In this document: positions 53,319 through 62,654 of the stretch, one piece after another
Numbering within the stretch: position 1 is the stretch's first letter
Layout of the letters: every line of letters starts with the position of its first letter
From: Massilia eburnea
GTDB taxonomy: Bacteria > Pseudomonadota > Gammaproteobacteria > Burkholderiales > Burkholderiaceae_D
Direction: 5' to 3'
DNA length: 64,000 nt
Assembly: GCF_009720745.1 (NCBI RefSeq)
Contig: NZ_WNKX01000005.1
Span: 186,001-250,000 of the forward strand
Translations under genes and position numbers: made by a program
The notes under the pieces: model-generated
What the model was told of the DNA's origin: nothing
The model's input: the letters and a program-made list of their open reading frames with translations, nothing else
The model's database searches: none

Positions 53319-54470
53319 ATGGATCGTCGTTTGCTAGCCCTTGCTGCAGGGATGTTCGCGGTCGGAACAGACAGCTTTGTGGTCGCAGGCATCCTGCCGC
53401 AAGTCGCCCGATCGCTGGGCGTTTCAGTATCCGTCGCTGGCCAGATGGTTACTGTCTACGCCCTGAGCTATGCGCTGCTGTCGCCGGCGATCGCCGCGCT
53501 GGCGGCGCACTGGCCGCGCAAGCGCCTGCTCTTGACCGGCTTGGCGGTTTTTGTAGTGGGCAATGCCCTGACGGCAATGGCGCCGGGGCTGGGATGGGTG
53601 CTGTTCAGCCGCTTCATTGCGGGCGTAGGCGCTGCGATGTACAGTCCGACCGCGACGGCCACCGGCGCGGCGTTGGCTGCGCCAGAGAAAAGGGCGCGTG
53701 CACTGGCTGTTGTGATCGCAGGATTGTCCACGGCCACCGCCCTGGGTTCTCCGCTGGGCGCATACATTGGGGGCCTGGGCAATTGGCGCGATACCTTGTG
53801 GTTCGTGTCCGCTGTCGGCGTGATTGCAGCCGGCGCAGTGGGCTCGATGCTGCCGGCCATTCCGGCCCTGCCAGCTGTTTCCCTTCGGCAGCGCCTGTCG
53901 CCGCTAAGCGATCGGCGCGTCGTACTGACTCTGCTGACGACACTTACAGCGTATTCAGGCCTGTTCGCCGTCTACACTTACCTCGGCGTGACTTTCGACC
54001 GGGCCACCGGCGGCCGGCCCGAACTTCTGTCGGCGCTGCTGCTACTTTGGGGCATCTCGGCTACGGTCGGCAACCTGGGCGTAGGCCGGCTGGCGGACCG
54101 CTTTGGAAGCCGCGTGATCATCAACAGTACGCTTGCAGTACTGGTGCTTGATTTCCTGGCACTGCCTTGGTCCAGTGCGTCACTTCCGACTGCCGCAATG
54201 GCCATTGCGATCTGGGCCGTCTGCGGCTGGGGCCTGCTGGTTCCACAGCAAGCGCGCCTGATTGGCATAGCGCCCGCTGCCGCACCCTTATTGATGGGGC
54301 TGAATTCGGCGGCCCTTTATGTTGGCGTTTCCACTGCAGGCGTGCTTGGCGCAACCGGCATCGCATTCGTAGATCGCCATCTGCTTGGGCTTCTTGCCAG
54401 CGTACCCATCATGTTCGCATTTGTATTTGCCCAGTTGGCGAACCGGCGGATTCGTGCCGTCTCAGCTTGA
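53319..54470 (+). CDS. MFS transporter (AraJ/Bcr-like efflux type)
   Basis: 383 residues with 12 predicted membrane helices and the MFS pattern: motif A-like RKRLLLTGL, the motif-C-like sequence GLSTATALGSPLGAYIGG at helix 5, and GRLADRFGSR between helices 8 and 9. This subgroup exports sugars, nucleosides or drugs; the substrate is not predictable. GAGGATT precedes ATG 53319. It lies 70 bp after ohr in the same orientation, so it is probably part of the stress unit. Confidence 0.87.
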   Translation: MDRRLLALAAGMFAVGTDSFVVAGILPQVARSLGVSVSVAGQMVTVYALSYALLSPAIAALAAHWPRKRLLLTGLAVFVVGNALTAMAPGLGWVLFSRFIAGVGAAMYSPTATATGAALAAPEKRARALAVVIAGLSTATALGSPLGAYIGGLGNWRDTLWFVSAVGVIAAGAVGSMLPAIPALPAVSLRQRLSPLSDRRVVLTLLTTLTAYSGLFAVYTYLGVTFDRATGGRPELLSALLLLWGISATVGNLGVGRLADRFGSRVIINSTLAVLVLDFLALPWSSASLPTAAMAIAIWAVCGWGLLVPQQARLIGIAPAAAPLLMGLNSAALYVGVSTAGVLGATGIAFVDRHLLGLLASVPIMFAFVFAQLANRRIRAVSA

Positions 54471-54531
54471 CATTTGCAAAGCGCAGGACGAAATTGAATG
54501 ATGGCGCTCAATCTTTCGAGGGAGAAAAGTC

Positions 54532-54981
54532 ATGCCTGACTTCTGGAAGAGCCTCGCTGCGGGAGTGGCCGGCGCGCTCCTGTGTTCTTGCGCTTCTGCC
54601 CAAGCCGATCATCCTCCGGCAGTCATTCCGCTGGCGTCCGAAGCGCCGGCGAAGCTGGTGGTCTATCCGCCACAGCCGGATGCGCTGGCAAGGGGTGTTG
54701 TGATCCTCCAGTTCCGGACGGAGAACTTACGGATCATGCCGGTGTTTGGCGCCAAGGCAGTGGATGTTTCGCCGCATGTGGGCCACATCCACGTCACTGT
54801 CGATGACTGGCATGGCACCTGGGCGCATACGAGCGGCGACCCGGTGATTGTCGTTGGATTGACGCCAGGGCAGCACAAGTTCCTGCTCGAACTGGCTGAC
54901 CCGAACCACAAGATACTGACGGGGGAAACCGTCACTGTCACGGTGCCGGACACCAAAGGCGGCAAGCCCCACGAGCATTGA
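54532..54981 (+). CDS. DUF6130-like exported protein
   Basis: 149 residues: a signal peptide (LAAGVAGALLCSCASAQA; a lipobox reading CSCA is possible), then a single compact beta domain with GHIHVTVDDWHGTWAH, GDPVIVVGLTPGQHKFLLEL and a terminal His-rich HEH. The repeated His residues suggest metal binding, which is inference. Families with this pattern have no known function and often sit near OsmC/tautomerase genes. It ends the plus-strand stress unit. Confidence 0.75.
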   Translation: MPDFWKSLAAGVAGALLCSCASAQADHPPAVIPLASEAPAKLVVYPPQPDALARGVVILQFRTENLRIMPVFGAKAVDVSPHVGHIHVTVDDWHGTWAHTSGDPVIVVGLTPGQHKFLLELADPNHKILTGETVTVTVPDTKGGKPHEH

Positions 54982-54991
54982 CAGCCCCAAT

Positions 54992-55018
54992 AAAAAAACG
55001 CCGCGGCTGGCGCGGCGT
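54992..55018 (-). terminator. rho-independent terminator of the protease unit
   Basis: On the minus strand, an 8-bp stem (ACGCCGCG at 54998-55005 with CGCGGCGT at 55011-55018, loop GCTGG) is followed by a run of T residues (A run at 54992-54998 on the plus strand). It lies 21 bp beyond the subtilase stop. Confidence 0.85.
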
Positions 55019-55038
55019 CCTGAAGGCATGGCGTCGGC

Positions 55039-58000
55039 TTAGTTGCGGGCGCCAGCCACGTTGCGTTCCTGGGTTTGCTCAGGGATCGGGACGGTGGTGT
55101 CCACTTCCAGCAGGGTGCTGGTGGTAGTGCCGCCCGGGGCGGTGAACACGACAGCGCCGAGGTGCTTGGCGCTGCCCAGGCCGGACCAGGAGGCGCCGAT
55201 GGTGGCGGTGGCGCCGGTGAACACCATCGATGGCAGGCCGACTTTGAGGTTGCCGCCCATTTCATCCTTGGCCACGGTCCACGAAGACAGCGTGTAGTTG
55301 GCGCTGCCGCCCAGCGGGGCGTAGCCAACCACGCATACCTTGTAGTCGCCGGCTGCCGGCTGGTTCAGGGTCACCATTTCGTTGGAGGTCGAGCCGCCGC
55401 TGCTGCCAACCTGGGTGCCGGCGCTGTTCAATACCAGCAGGTCCAGGTCGTCGTGGTCGCCGGCCTGGTAGCCGGAAGTGTCCACGTCGTACAGCGCGAA
55501 GCGCGCCACCAGGGCGTTGGCCGGGACGGTTACGGTGTGCGTCCGGACGCCGGCATTGCCGCCAGCCTTGCAGGCCGCCAGGCCGCCGTCGCCGGAGGCG
55601 TCGGTGCTGACGGTTGCCGCGCTGCGGGTGGCCGGTTTCAGGCCGCCTTTCGACGCTGCCAGCGGGCCGGTGAAGCCGGCGCCGATGGTGAAGGAGGTGC
55701 TGCCGGTGGCGGCTTCGTTATACACCTTGGACGGCACCGAGATCATGGCCGGGCGCGCGGTCAGCGGGCTGCGTACCACGTGGCCGGCGTTGTCGGCCCA
55801 GGTCAGGCTGCCGTACGACCAGGTATTGGCCGCTGCGCTGACATTGGTCAGGCTGACCGTGAAGCTGGCCTTGGCGCCTGGCGCCAGCGTCAGGCTGGAT
55901 GGGCTGACCACCACGGTGAAGCCGGGCAGGCTCGCGTTGGCGGTGTAGGTCGCCTCCTGGCTGCCGACGTTGGTGACGGTACGGGTCATGGTCAGCTTGC
56001 CCAGCACGGCCGATGCAGTCAGCGAAGCCAGGTTCAGGTTGTACGGCTGGATGGTGCCGTACGGCGAGCAGAAGCTGGCCGACAGGGTGCCCGGGATGCC
56101 GCACATGAAGCGGATCCAGTCGACGGGGCCGGAGTCATACACCAGGCCCGGGTCGGTTGCCTTGTTCGGGCGAACGTGGCCTGCGCCCTGGCCCCATGGC
56201 AGGGTGCCGGCCGCCATGCCTGGCTGGCCGTCGGCAAAGGTGTCGTAGGCGGTGGTCATCAGTGCCGACTTGATGGCGGCCGGCGACCAGTCGGGGTGGG
56301 CCTGGCGCAGCAGGGCGCCCAGGCCGGCTACGTGCGGGCTGGACATCGAGGTGCCCTGGTAGCTGGCCCAGTTGGCATCCGGGACCAGGGTGCCGTTGGC
56401 GATTGCGTCGCGGTCGGCCGGGTTGTTGTAGTCGGCCGTGACGGCGGCCAGGATGTCCACGCCAGGCGCGGTCAGGTCCGGCTTGAGGATGTTGGCGTTA
56501 TGCTTGTTCGGGCCGCGCGAGGAGAAGCTGGCCATTTGCGGCGCCGGTACGGCACTGGTGGTCAGCACCGACTTGCCGATATTGCTGGCGGCATCGGCGT
56601 GGCCGGCAATCCAGGTGCGGGCGGCGCTGCCGTCGGCAAAGTTCAGGTGCACGGCCGGGATGCTGTGCGGGTCGGCCACCGGCGCCTGGGTGGCGGAGGT
56701 GTCCATCAGGATCATGCCGACGCCGCCGGCTTCCTTGACGGCGCGCGATTTGTCGACGCGGGCGCTGTTGCCCCGTTCGCAGAGCAGCACCTTGCCGCTG
56801 GCCTTGGCCGGGTCGAGGGCGGCGTCCGGACCGCCGCCGTAGGTGACGCGGTCGGCTGCGGTGTAGCACAGGCGGGCGGCGGCCTTGTCGGCAGTGCTCA
56901 ACTGGGCATATGGCTTGATGGCGGCGTCGCGCGCCAGGATGGTCGGGGTATCCGGCAGCGGGGTCTGGTTGTAGGAAGCGCCGGTGTAGCTGGAGCCGCC
57001 CACCAGGCTGACGGTGGCGATGCTGGCGCGGTTGTGGGTGGAGGCCGCCACGGTGGTCAGCCATGGCGAGAGGTGGGCCACGGCATTGGTCGGGCCGGAG
57101 TTGCCGGCCGACGCGGCGACGAAGACCCCGGCCGCAGCTGCATTGAAGAAGGCCATTTCAACCGGGTCGGTGACGCTGGTCTGCGAGCCGCTGATGGAGA
57201 AATTCAGCACGTGCACGCCGTCCGCCACGGCCTGGTCGATGGCGGCCACGCTGTCGGAGTTGAAGCAGGAGTTCTTGCTGCCGGTGCCGTCGGTGGCGGT
57301 GGCGTCAGGATAGGTCCAGCACACCTTGTACATGGCCAGGCGGGCGCGCGGCGCCATGCCCGACATGCTGCCGATCGGGATGCCCGACAGCTTGCCGACG
57401 GCGCCAAAGTTGCCGCCGGCGGTGGTGGAGGTGTGGTCGCCGTGACCGCCATGGCCGGTGGCGCCCGCGATCGAGTCGCGCGGCGAGACGAAGTCGGTCC
57501 AGTGCAGCGGCTTGCCGCTGGCCAGGAAGCCGGCGTTGAAGTAGCGCGCGCCAATCAGCTTGTTGTTGCAATGGGAGGCGGTGAAGCCTTCGCCCGTGAC
57601 GCAGGCGCCGTTCCAGCCGGTTGGCGCGTCGTACACCAGGGTGCCGCTGACGTCGAAGGTGGGCTTGCCCTGGTCGTCGACGCGGTCGGCATAGGAAGTG
57701 TGCTCAGGCCAGACGCCGCCGTCGACCACGCCGATGATGACGTTCTCGCCGGCCTTGTCGACGCCGCCCGCCTTGGCCCACAGGCCGTCGCCCGGCGCGT
57801 CCAGGCCGAGGAATTTCGGCGTGTAGTTGGTGTCGAGGGAGCGCGCCTCGTCGGCGCTGATGCTGGCGACGGCGCTGGATTTTTTCAGGGCGCGCACTTC
57901 GGCATCGGTCAGGCGTGCGGCGAAGCCGTTCAGCACCAGCTTGTACTTGTGGATGATCTGGGCATCCGGCACCACGGCCGTCGCGCTGTTCTGCTGCTGG

Positions 58001-58224
58001 TCCAGGTAGGCGATGTAGTCCTGCACGTTCTGGGCAGTGACATCGAGGCGGGTGCCGGCGGCCGGCTTGGTGGCGGCCAGGCCGTTCACGCCGCCGGTGT
58101 AGTTGGCGACCGGCGCATCGGCCAGTTGCACGATATAGGAGTGGCGCGCTTCTTCGGCGCCGGCTTGCAGGGACAGGCCGGACAGCACGGCGATAACGGC
58201 CAGGGTCAGGGGACGCAGTTTCAT
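55039..58224 (-). CDS. secreted S8 family serine peptidase (subtilase)
   Basis: 1061 residues. Signal peptide (to about residue 23), inhibitor I9 propeptide (~28-125), and subtilisin catalytic domain with Asp168 (GVVDGGVWP), His261 (GHGGHGDHTS) and Ser625 (GTSMSSPHVAG). A PA domain is inserted at about 430-545 between the His and Ser blocks, a fibronectin-like domain lies at ~745-835, and a C-terminal beta-rich prepeptidase-like region holds Asp-rich DVDTSGYQAGDHDDLDLL. The layout matches lactocepin/vibriolysin-like secreted subtilases. It is 26 bp downstream of a PEP-CTERM gene. The neighbouring gsp genes may export it. Confidence 0.93.
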   Translation of the reverse strand: MKLRPLTLAVIAVLSGLSLQAGAEEARHSYIVQLADAPVANYTGGVNGLAATKPAAGTRLDVTAQNVQDYIAYLDQQQNSATAVVPDAQIIHKYKLVLNGFAARLTDAEVRALKKSSAVASISADEARSLDTNYTPKFLGLDAPGDGLWAKAGGVDKAGENVIIGVVDGGVWPEHTSYADRVDDQGKPTFDVSGTLVYDAPTGWNGACVTGEGFTASHCNNKLIGARYFNAGFLASGKPLHWTDFVSPRDSIAGATGHGGHGDHTSTTAGGNFGAVGKLSGIPIGSMSGMAPRARLAMYKVCWTYPDATATDGTGSKNSCFNSDSVAAIDQAVADGVHVLNFSISGSQTSVTDPVEMAFFNAAAAGVFVAASAGNSGPTNAVAHLSPWLTTVAASTHNRASIATVSLVGGSSYTGASYNQTPLPDTPTILARDAAIKPYAQLSTADKAAARLCYTAADRVTYGGGPDAALDPAKASGKVLLCERGNSARVDKSRAVKEAGGVGMILMDTSATQAPVADPHSIPAVHLNFADGSAARTWIAGHADAASNIGKSVLTTSAVPAPQMASFSSRGPNKHNANILKPDLTAPGVDILAAVTADYNNPADRDAIANGTLVPDANWASYQGTSMSSPHVAGLGALLRQAHPDWSPAAIKSALMTTAYDTFADGQPGMAAGTLPWGQGAGHVRPNKATDPGLVYDSGPVDWIRFMCGIPGTLSASFCSPYGTIQPYNLNLASLTASAVLGKLTMTRTVTNVGSQEATYTANASLPGFTVVVSPSSLTLAPGAKASFTVSLTNVSAAANTWSYGSLTWADNAGHVVRSPLTARPAMISVPSKVYNEAATGSTSFTIGAGFTGPLAASKGGLKPATRSAATVSTDASGDGGLAACKAGGNAGVRTHTVTVPANALVARFALYDVDTSGYQAGDHDDLDLLVLNSAGTQVGSSGGSTSNEMVTLNQPAAGDYKVCVVGYAPLGGSANYTLSSWTVAKDEMGGNLKVGLPSMVFTGATATIGASWSGLGSAKHLGAVVFTAPGGTTTSTLLEVDTTVPIPEQTQERNVAGARN

Positions 58225-58250
58225 GTTCTTATCCTTTTGGGATCCGGTGA

Positions 58251-58997
58251 TCAGGCGCGTGGGGCGCGGCGGCGGCGGGTGGCGGCCAGGCCGGCAAGGC
58301 CCAGCAACAGCAGCGGGGCGGTGCCCGGCAGCGGCACAGCGACATCCAGGTCGTCGATGGCAAACTGTGCGGCGTAAGGCGCCCAGTCGGCCATATTGAA
58401 GCAGCCGCCCAAGCCGTCGAACAGGCAGGCGCTGATGTTCATGCTGCGCAGCTGCAGGCCGGCGAAGTCGCCGTCCAGGTTCCAGGTGGAGAACATGAAG
58501 TGGCCGTCGGCGTCCTGGCCGGCGAAATCGGCGCGGCGCTGCACGCTGCTGCCATCTGCGGTGATGGCGTTCAGCACCAGCTGGCCGTAGCTGCCGTCCG
58601 GCTGGCCGCCGACCGGTGCGAAGAACGAGAAGCGCAGCGAGTGCAGCGAATACAGGCCGCCAGGGCGGGTGACGTCAAGCGAACCATCATTCCAGCCGGC
58701 GTAATACATGCTGCTGTTGCCGGACGGGCAATCGATCACCGCGCCGCAGCTATTGGGATTGCTGCCACTGAGGATTTCGCCGCCCAGGCCGTCGACGACG
58801 CCCAGCGACTGGACATAGGCCGAAATGCGGGAGGTGAAAGTCAGGCCGCCGTCGTGGAATTGTTCGCCATGGTTGTAGACCATGGGCGCCAGCGAGTCGA
58901 AGCTGGCGACATCGGCGTGGGCCGGTGCGGCCAGCATGGCGGCGGCTCCGGCCAGTGTGCAGGCAGCCAGTTTGATGCGGGTGAAATAGCGGTTCAT
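58251..58997 (-). CDS. PEP-CTERM-type exported protein (PLPGT variant)
   Basis: 248 residues from ATG 58997 (AAGGGAA upstream). Signal peptide (LAGAAAMLAAPAHA), a secreted domain starting FDSLAPMVYNHGEQFHDGG with two close cysteine pairs (NSCGAVIDC; SACLFDGLGGC), and a C-terminal sorting signal reading VPLPGTAP, hydrophobic helix, RRRR. The motif carries Leu in place of Glu. The domain resembles other short PEP-CTERM proteins whose function is unknown. It is first gene of a unit with the S8 peptidase. Confidence 0.83.
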   Translation of the reverse strand: MNRYFTRIKLAACTLAGAAAMLAAPAHADVASFDSLAPMVYNHGEQFHDGGLTFTSRISAYVQSLGVVDGLGGEILSGSNPNSCGAVIDCPSGNSSMYYAGWNDGSLDVTRPGGLYSLHSLRFSFFAPVGGQPDGSYGQLVLNAITADGSSVQRRADFAGQDADGHFMFSTWNLDGDFAGLQLRSMNISACLFDGLGGCFNMADWAPYAAQFAIDDLDVAVPLPGTAPLLLLGLAGLAATRRRRAPRA

Positions 58998-59334
58998 GAT
59001 GTTGCGTTCCCTTGCTCTTTTAAATGGTGGAAAGCGGCTTTCCCTGTGTTGCACAGGTTGCAAGAAATATAGCAACGGCACGATTGAATGTGGTTAAAAA
59101 TTCAATGACAAAAATTTAATTTTAATAAAGGAAGAACAAATAAAGTTCGGCAAATCCTATGAGGGAAGCTTTCGGCCTTTCGGTTTTACTTGTGAACAAT
59201 TCGCGACACTTTTGATAACAAACGAGCGAAAAATGTCTCACCTGAGACAAGGCGCTTGCACACGGTAGAAAAAATTGTCGAAACCCAAACCTGCGTGGTA
59301 GCCTCTGCGTTCTATTCATGCGGAGGTTTTTCGG
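58998..59334. promoter_or_regulatory. AT-rich divergent intergenic region
   Basis: 337 bp between the PEP-CTERM gene (minus) and gspG (plus) with no convincing gene; a 77-codon minus frame has no supporting features. Two repeats are visible: GGAAAG CGG CTTTCC at 59029-59043 in the leader of the minus unit, and the palindrome at 59234-59249. The middle (59080-59150) is nearly pure A/T. No clear sigma-54 -24/-12 pair was found. Confidence 0.5.
59234..59249. promoter_or_regulatory. perfect 7-2-7 palindrome upstream of gspG
   Basis: TGTCTCA CC TGAGACA, 85 bp before the gspG ATG and about 236 bp from the divergent PEP-CTERM start. Its symmetry and position suggest a dimeric regulator's site; it is not followed by a T-run. 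The regulator is unknown. Confidence 0.45.
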
Positions 59335-59766
59335 ATGTTTGCAGCGCGGATTCATAGCAAGGCCAGCAAGGGCTTCACCCTGCTCGAATTGCTGGTGGTG
59401 ATCGTCATCATCGGACTGCTGGCCGCCTATGTCGGCCCTAAATATTTCTCCCAGCTGGGCAAGTCGGAAGTCACGGTCGCCAAGGCGCAGATCGAAGCCT
59501 TCGACAAAGCGCTCGATACCTACCGCCTGGACGTGGGCCGCTACCCGAGCACGGAAGAAGGCCTGAATGCGTTGCTGGTGGCGCCGCCCACCGCCGGGGC
59601 CAAATGGAACGGCCCTTACCTGAAGAAAGGCGTGCCGCCGGATCCGTGGGGCCGTCCATACCAGTACAAGGCGCCCGGCGCCAAGGCTGACTACGAAATC
59701 ATCTCCCTCGGCAAGGATGGCCAGCCGGGCGGCGAAGGCGAGAACGCCGACATCGGCGTCCAGTAA
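59335..59766 (+). CDS. gspG: type II secretion major pseudopilin GspG
   Basis: 143 residues. The prepilin leader ends at Gly13/Phe14 in KGFTLLELLVV with the conserved Glu at mature position 5 (Glu18). Typical GspG segments follow: YRLDVGRYPSTEEGL, LLVAPP, GPYLKKGVPPDPWGRPYQY and a C-terminal DIGVQ; the calcium-site Asp residues are present. It forms the pseudopilus that pushes substrates through the outer membrane. GCGGAGG lies upstream. gspF follows 21 bp later. Confidence 0.95.
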   Translation: MFAARIHSKASKGFTLLELLVVIVIIGLLAAYVGPKYFSQLGKSEVTVAKAQIEAFDKALDTYRLDVGRYPSTEEGLNALLVAPPTAGAKWNGPYLKKGVPPDPWGRPYQYKAPGAKADYEIISLGKDGQPGGEGENADIGVQ

Positions 59767-59787
59767 TCACAGCGCGGCCTGACGTTC

Positions 59788-60972
59788 ATGCAGTTCGAAG
59801 TTCGCACCCTGTCGCCCGACATGGCGATCGGCCAATTGGTGGTCGACGGCCGTGACGAGGCGGACGCTCGGCGCCAGGTCGAGGCGCGCGGCCTGTTCGT
59901 CAGCGCCATCACGCCGCGCCGTGCGGCCCTTGGCACCGGCAAGGCCAAGGCGCTCTCGCTGGTCCTGTTCAGCCAGGAGCTGCTCGCACTGTTGAATGCA
60001 GGCCTGGGCGTGGTGGAAGGACTGGAAGCGCTGCTGGAAAAGGAAGCGGCGCCGGCCACCCGCGGCGTGCTGGAACGCTTGCTAGCAGGCCTGCGCGAGG
60101 GCCAGCGTTTTTCCACCGTGCTGGCGGAGCAGCCGCAGTTGTTCCCCCCGCTGTATGTGGGCATCGTCAAGGCGGCGGAAGGCACCAGCGACTTGCCGCG
60201 CTCCCTCGAACGTTTCATCGATTACCAGCAGCGGGTGGACCTGGTGCGCACCAAGCTGGTCAGCGCGGCCATCTATCCCTGCATCCTGCTGCTGGTGGGC
60301 GGCGGCGTATCGCTCTTCCTGATTTCCTATGTGGTGCCGCGCTTCGCCGAGGTGTACCAGGGCGCGGGCCGCAACCTGCCGTGGATGTCGCAGCTCATGT
60401 TAAGTTGGGGCCAGTTCGCAGCGGCCCATACCACGCCGCTGCTGGCCGGCATCGCCACCGTGATCGGCGGCGCGGTGTTCGGCGTGCGGCGCCTGGTGCG
60501 CAGCGGCGGCCTGGCGCGCCTGCTGGCGCGCCTGCCGGGCGTTGGCGAACGCGTGAAGATATACGAGCTGTCGCGCCTGTACCTGACGCTGGGCATGCTG
60601 AGCGAGGGCGGCATCACCATCCTGAACGCGGTCGATACCGTGCAGGCCATGGTGTCGGCCAATGTGAAGGAAGGCTTGCAGGGCGCGCGCGCCATGATCG
60701 AGGCGGGCTTGCCGCTGTCGTCGGCCTTTGAAGCGAACGGCCTGACCACGCCGATTTCCCTGCGCATGCTGCGCGTGGGCGAGCGCACCGGCGAGATGGG
60801 GGCGATGCTGACGCAGTCGGCAGCCTTCTACGACGGCGAGATCGGGCGCTGGATCGACCGTTTCACCCGCACTTTCGAGCCGCTGCTGATGGCGGCCATC
60901 GGCATCGTGGTCGGTGCAATCGTGGTTCTGCTATATATGCCTATTTTTGACCTGGCCGGAGAAATGGCATGA
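59788..60972 (+). CDS. gspF: type II secretion inner-membrane protein GspF
   Basis: 394 residues in two repeated T2SSF domains (about 60-185 and 262-385), each followed by hydrophobic segments, with three membrane helices (~163-185, 215-235, 365-390). FSQELLALLNAGLGVVEGLE and YLTLGMLSEGGITILNAV are the two conserved repeats. It anchors the GspE ATPase and forms the platform at the inner membrane. Its stop overlaps the gspE ATG by four bases. Confidence 0.93.
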   Translation: MQFEVRTLSPDMAIGQLVVDGRDEADARRQVEARGLFVSAITPRRAALGTGKAKALSLVLFSQELLALLNAGLGVVEGLEALLEKEAAPATRGVLERLLAGLREGQRFSTVLAEQPQLFPPLYVGIVKAAEGTSDLPRSLERFIDYQQRVDLVRTKLVSAAIYPCILLLVGGGVSLFLISYVVPRFAEVYQGAGRNLPWMSQLMLSWGQFAAAHTTPLLAGIATVIGGAVFGVRRLVRSGGLARLLARLPGVGERVKIYELSRLYLTLGMLSEGGITILNAVDTVQAMVSANVKEGLQGARAMIEAGLPLSSAFEANGLTTPISLRMLRVGERTGEMGAMLTQSAAFYDGEIGRWIDRFTRTFEPLLMAAIGIVVGAIVVLLYMPIFDLAGEMA

Positions 60973-62654
60973 CCCTTCCGGTACTTGAAGCGAGCGTGCT
61001 GGCCAAGGCCCGCGCCCAATGCGTGCACTCCAAGCGCAGCCTGGTGGAGGAGCTGGAGGCCTTGTCCGGCATCGAGCCGCGCCTGGCGGTGCGGGCGCTG
61101 GCCCAGCCTTTCGGCCTGGCCGTGCTGGAGACGGCGGACATGCTGGCTTTCGAGCCGGCCTTCGACCTGATGCCGCTGTCGCAGGCCATGGCGCGCCACT
61201 GCGTGCTGCTGCGTTCCTACGATGGGGCGGCGGTGGGCGTGATTGCCGATCCTTTCGACCTGGACCTGCAAACCTGGCTGGCGACGCAGGCGCGCTGCTC
61301 GGCGTCTTCGCCGCTGCAATTGCGGCTGGCGCTGCAGTCCGACATCCAGGCTTACCTGTCCAAGCAGGAAGAATCGGCGCGTGCAGTCGATACCCTGGTG
61401 TCGGGTGCGGAAGGGCAGCGGCGCGATGGTAAAACGGCGGCGGTGCTGTCTTTTGCCTCGGTGTCGGAAGGCGCCAGCCCGGCGGTGCGCCTGGTCAATT
61501 CGACCCTGTACGATGCCTTGAAAGCCGGCGCTTCCGACATCCACCTGGAATCGACGGCGGGCGGCCTGGCCGTGAAATACCGCGTTGACGGCGTGCTGGA
61601 CCATGCAACGGCCGTCAACGGCATCGACGTGGCGGAGCAGATCATTTCGCGCCTGAAGGTGCTGGCCGAGCTGGATATCGCGGAACGGCGCGTGCCGCAG
61701 GACGGCAGCTTCCGCGTCGAATCGATGGGGCGCGAAATCGACTTGCGCGTGTCGATCATGCCGTCCATTCACGGCGAAGATGCAGTGATCCGTATCCTGG
61801 ACAAGCGCGCCATGATCGAGTCCTATGGTTCGCTGACGCTGGAGGCGCTGGGCTTCGATGCGCCTTCGCTGGCCACCTTGCGCTCGCTGGCGCAAGAAGC
61901 GTACGGCATGCTGCTGGTGACCGGGCCGACCGGCTCGGGCAAGACCACCACGCTGTACGCGGCGCTGACCGAAATCCATAACGGCCGCGAAAAAATCATC
62001 ACGATCGAAGACCCGGTCGAGTACCAGCTGCCGGGCATCCTGCAGATCCCGGTCAACGAGAAAAAAGGCCTGACTTTCGCCAAGGGCCTGCGCTCGATCC
62101 TGCGCCACGACCCGGACAAGATCATGGTGGGTGAGATCCGCGACCGCGAGACGGCGGAAATCGCCGTGCAGTCCGCGCTGACCGGCCACCTGGTGCTGAC
62201 CACCGTTCACGCCAACAACGTGTTCGACGTGTTCGGCCGCTTCACCCACATGGGCATCGATCCGTATGCCTTCGTGTCGGCGCTGAACGGCATCTGGGCG
62301 CAGCGCCTGGTGCGCATCAATTGCCCGCATTGCGCGGTGGAGGTGACGCCTTCCGACGAGGAGCTGGCCAGCGTCGGCCTGGCGCGCGGCGATGTCTACG
62401 AATACAGCTTCAAGGAAGGCAAGGGTTGCGGCGACTGCCGCGGCACCGGCTTCAAGGGACGCCGCTCGATCGCGGAAATCCTGACCCTTAACGATGAAAT
62501 CCGCGAACTGATCGTGGAAAAACGGCCAATCCGCCAGATCAAGGCCGCCGCCTATGCCAACGGCACCCGCAGCCTGCGCCACGCCGCGCTGGAGCTGGTG
62601 CGGCGCGGCGATACCACCCTGGCGGAAATCAAGCGGGTGACTTTGCATGCTTAA
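60969..62654 (+). CDS. gspE: type II secretion ATPase GspE
   Basis: 561 residues. N1E/MshEN-like N-terminal domain (to ~150), then the ASP/HIS-box ATPase domain: GPTGSGKTTT with Lys325, the Asp box of ITIEDPVEY, Walker B of RHDPDKIMVGEIRD, the His-box LTTVHANN, and a CxxC...CxxC metal site (Cys452, Cys455, Cys487, Cys490). It powers pseudopilus assembly. The gene order G-F-E differs from the usual C-D-E-F-G cluster. It overlaps the following gene by eight bases. Confidence 0.94.
   Translation: MTLPVLEASVLAKARAQCVHSKRSLVEELEALSGIEPRLAVRALAQPFGLAVLETADMLAFEPAFDLMPLSQAMARHCVLLRSYDGAAVGVIADPFDLDLQTWLATQARCSASSPLQLRLALQSDIQAYLSKQEESARAVDTLVSGAEGQRRDGKTAAVLSFASVSEGASPAVRLVNSTLYDALKAGASDIHLESTAGGLAVKYRVDGVLDHATAVNGIDVAEQIISRLKVLAELDIAERRVPQDGSFRVESMGREIDLRVSIMPSIHGEDAVIRILDKRAMIESYGSLTLEALGFDAPSLATLRSLAQEAYGMLLVTGPTGSGKTTTLYAALTEIHNGREKIITIEDPVEYQLPGILQIPVNEKKGLTFAKGLRSILRHDPDKIMVGEIRDRETAEIAVQSALTGHLVLTTVHANNVFDVFGRFTHMGIDPYAFVSALNGIWAQRLVRINCPHCAVEVTPSDEELASVGLARGDVYEYSFKEGKGCGDCRGTGFKGRRSIAEILTLNDEIRELIVEKRPIRQIKAAAYANGTRSLRHAALELVRRGDTTLAEIKRVTLHA

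Noticed and set aside
55075-58377. Plus-strand open frame of 1100 codons opposite the subtilase
   Set aside because: The minus frame has a signal peptide and a full Asp/His/Ser triad; the plus frame is Gly/Ala/Val/Arg-rich and featureless.
58998-59334. Sigma-54 type promoter for the PEP-CTERM gene or gspG
   Set aside because: No GG/GC pair with the required 10-bp spacing was found, although such promoters are reported for some PEP-CTERM genes.
59122-59355. Minus-strand 77-codon frame in the divergent region
   Set aside because: No ribosome site, no recognisable domain, very AT-rich, and it overlaps the gspG start and a palindrome; it looks like spacer DNA.
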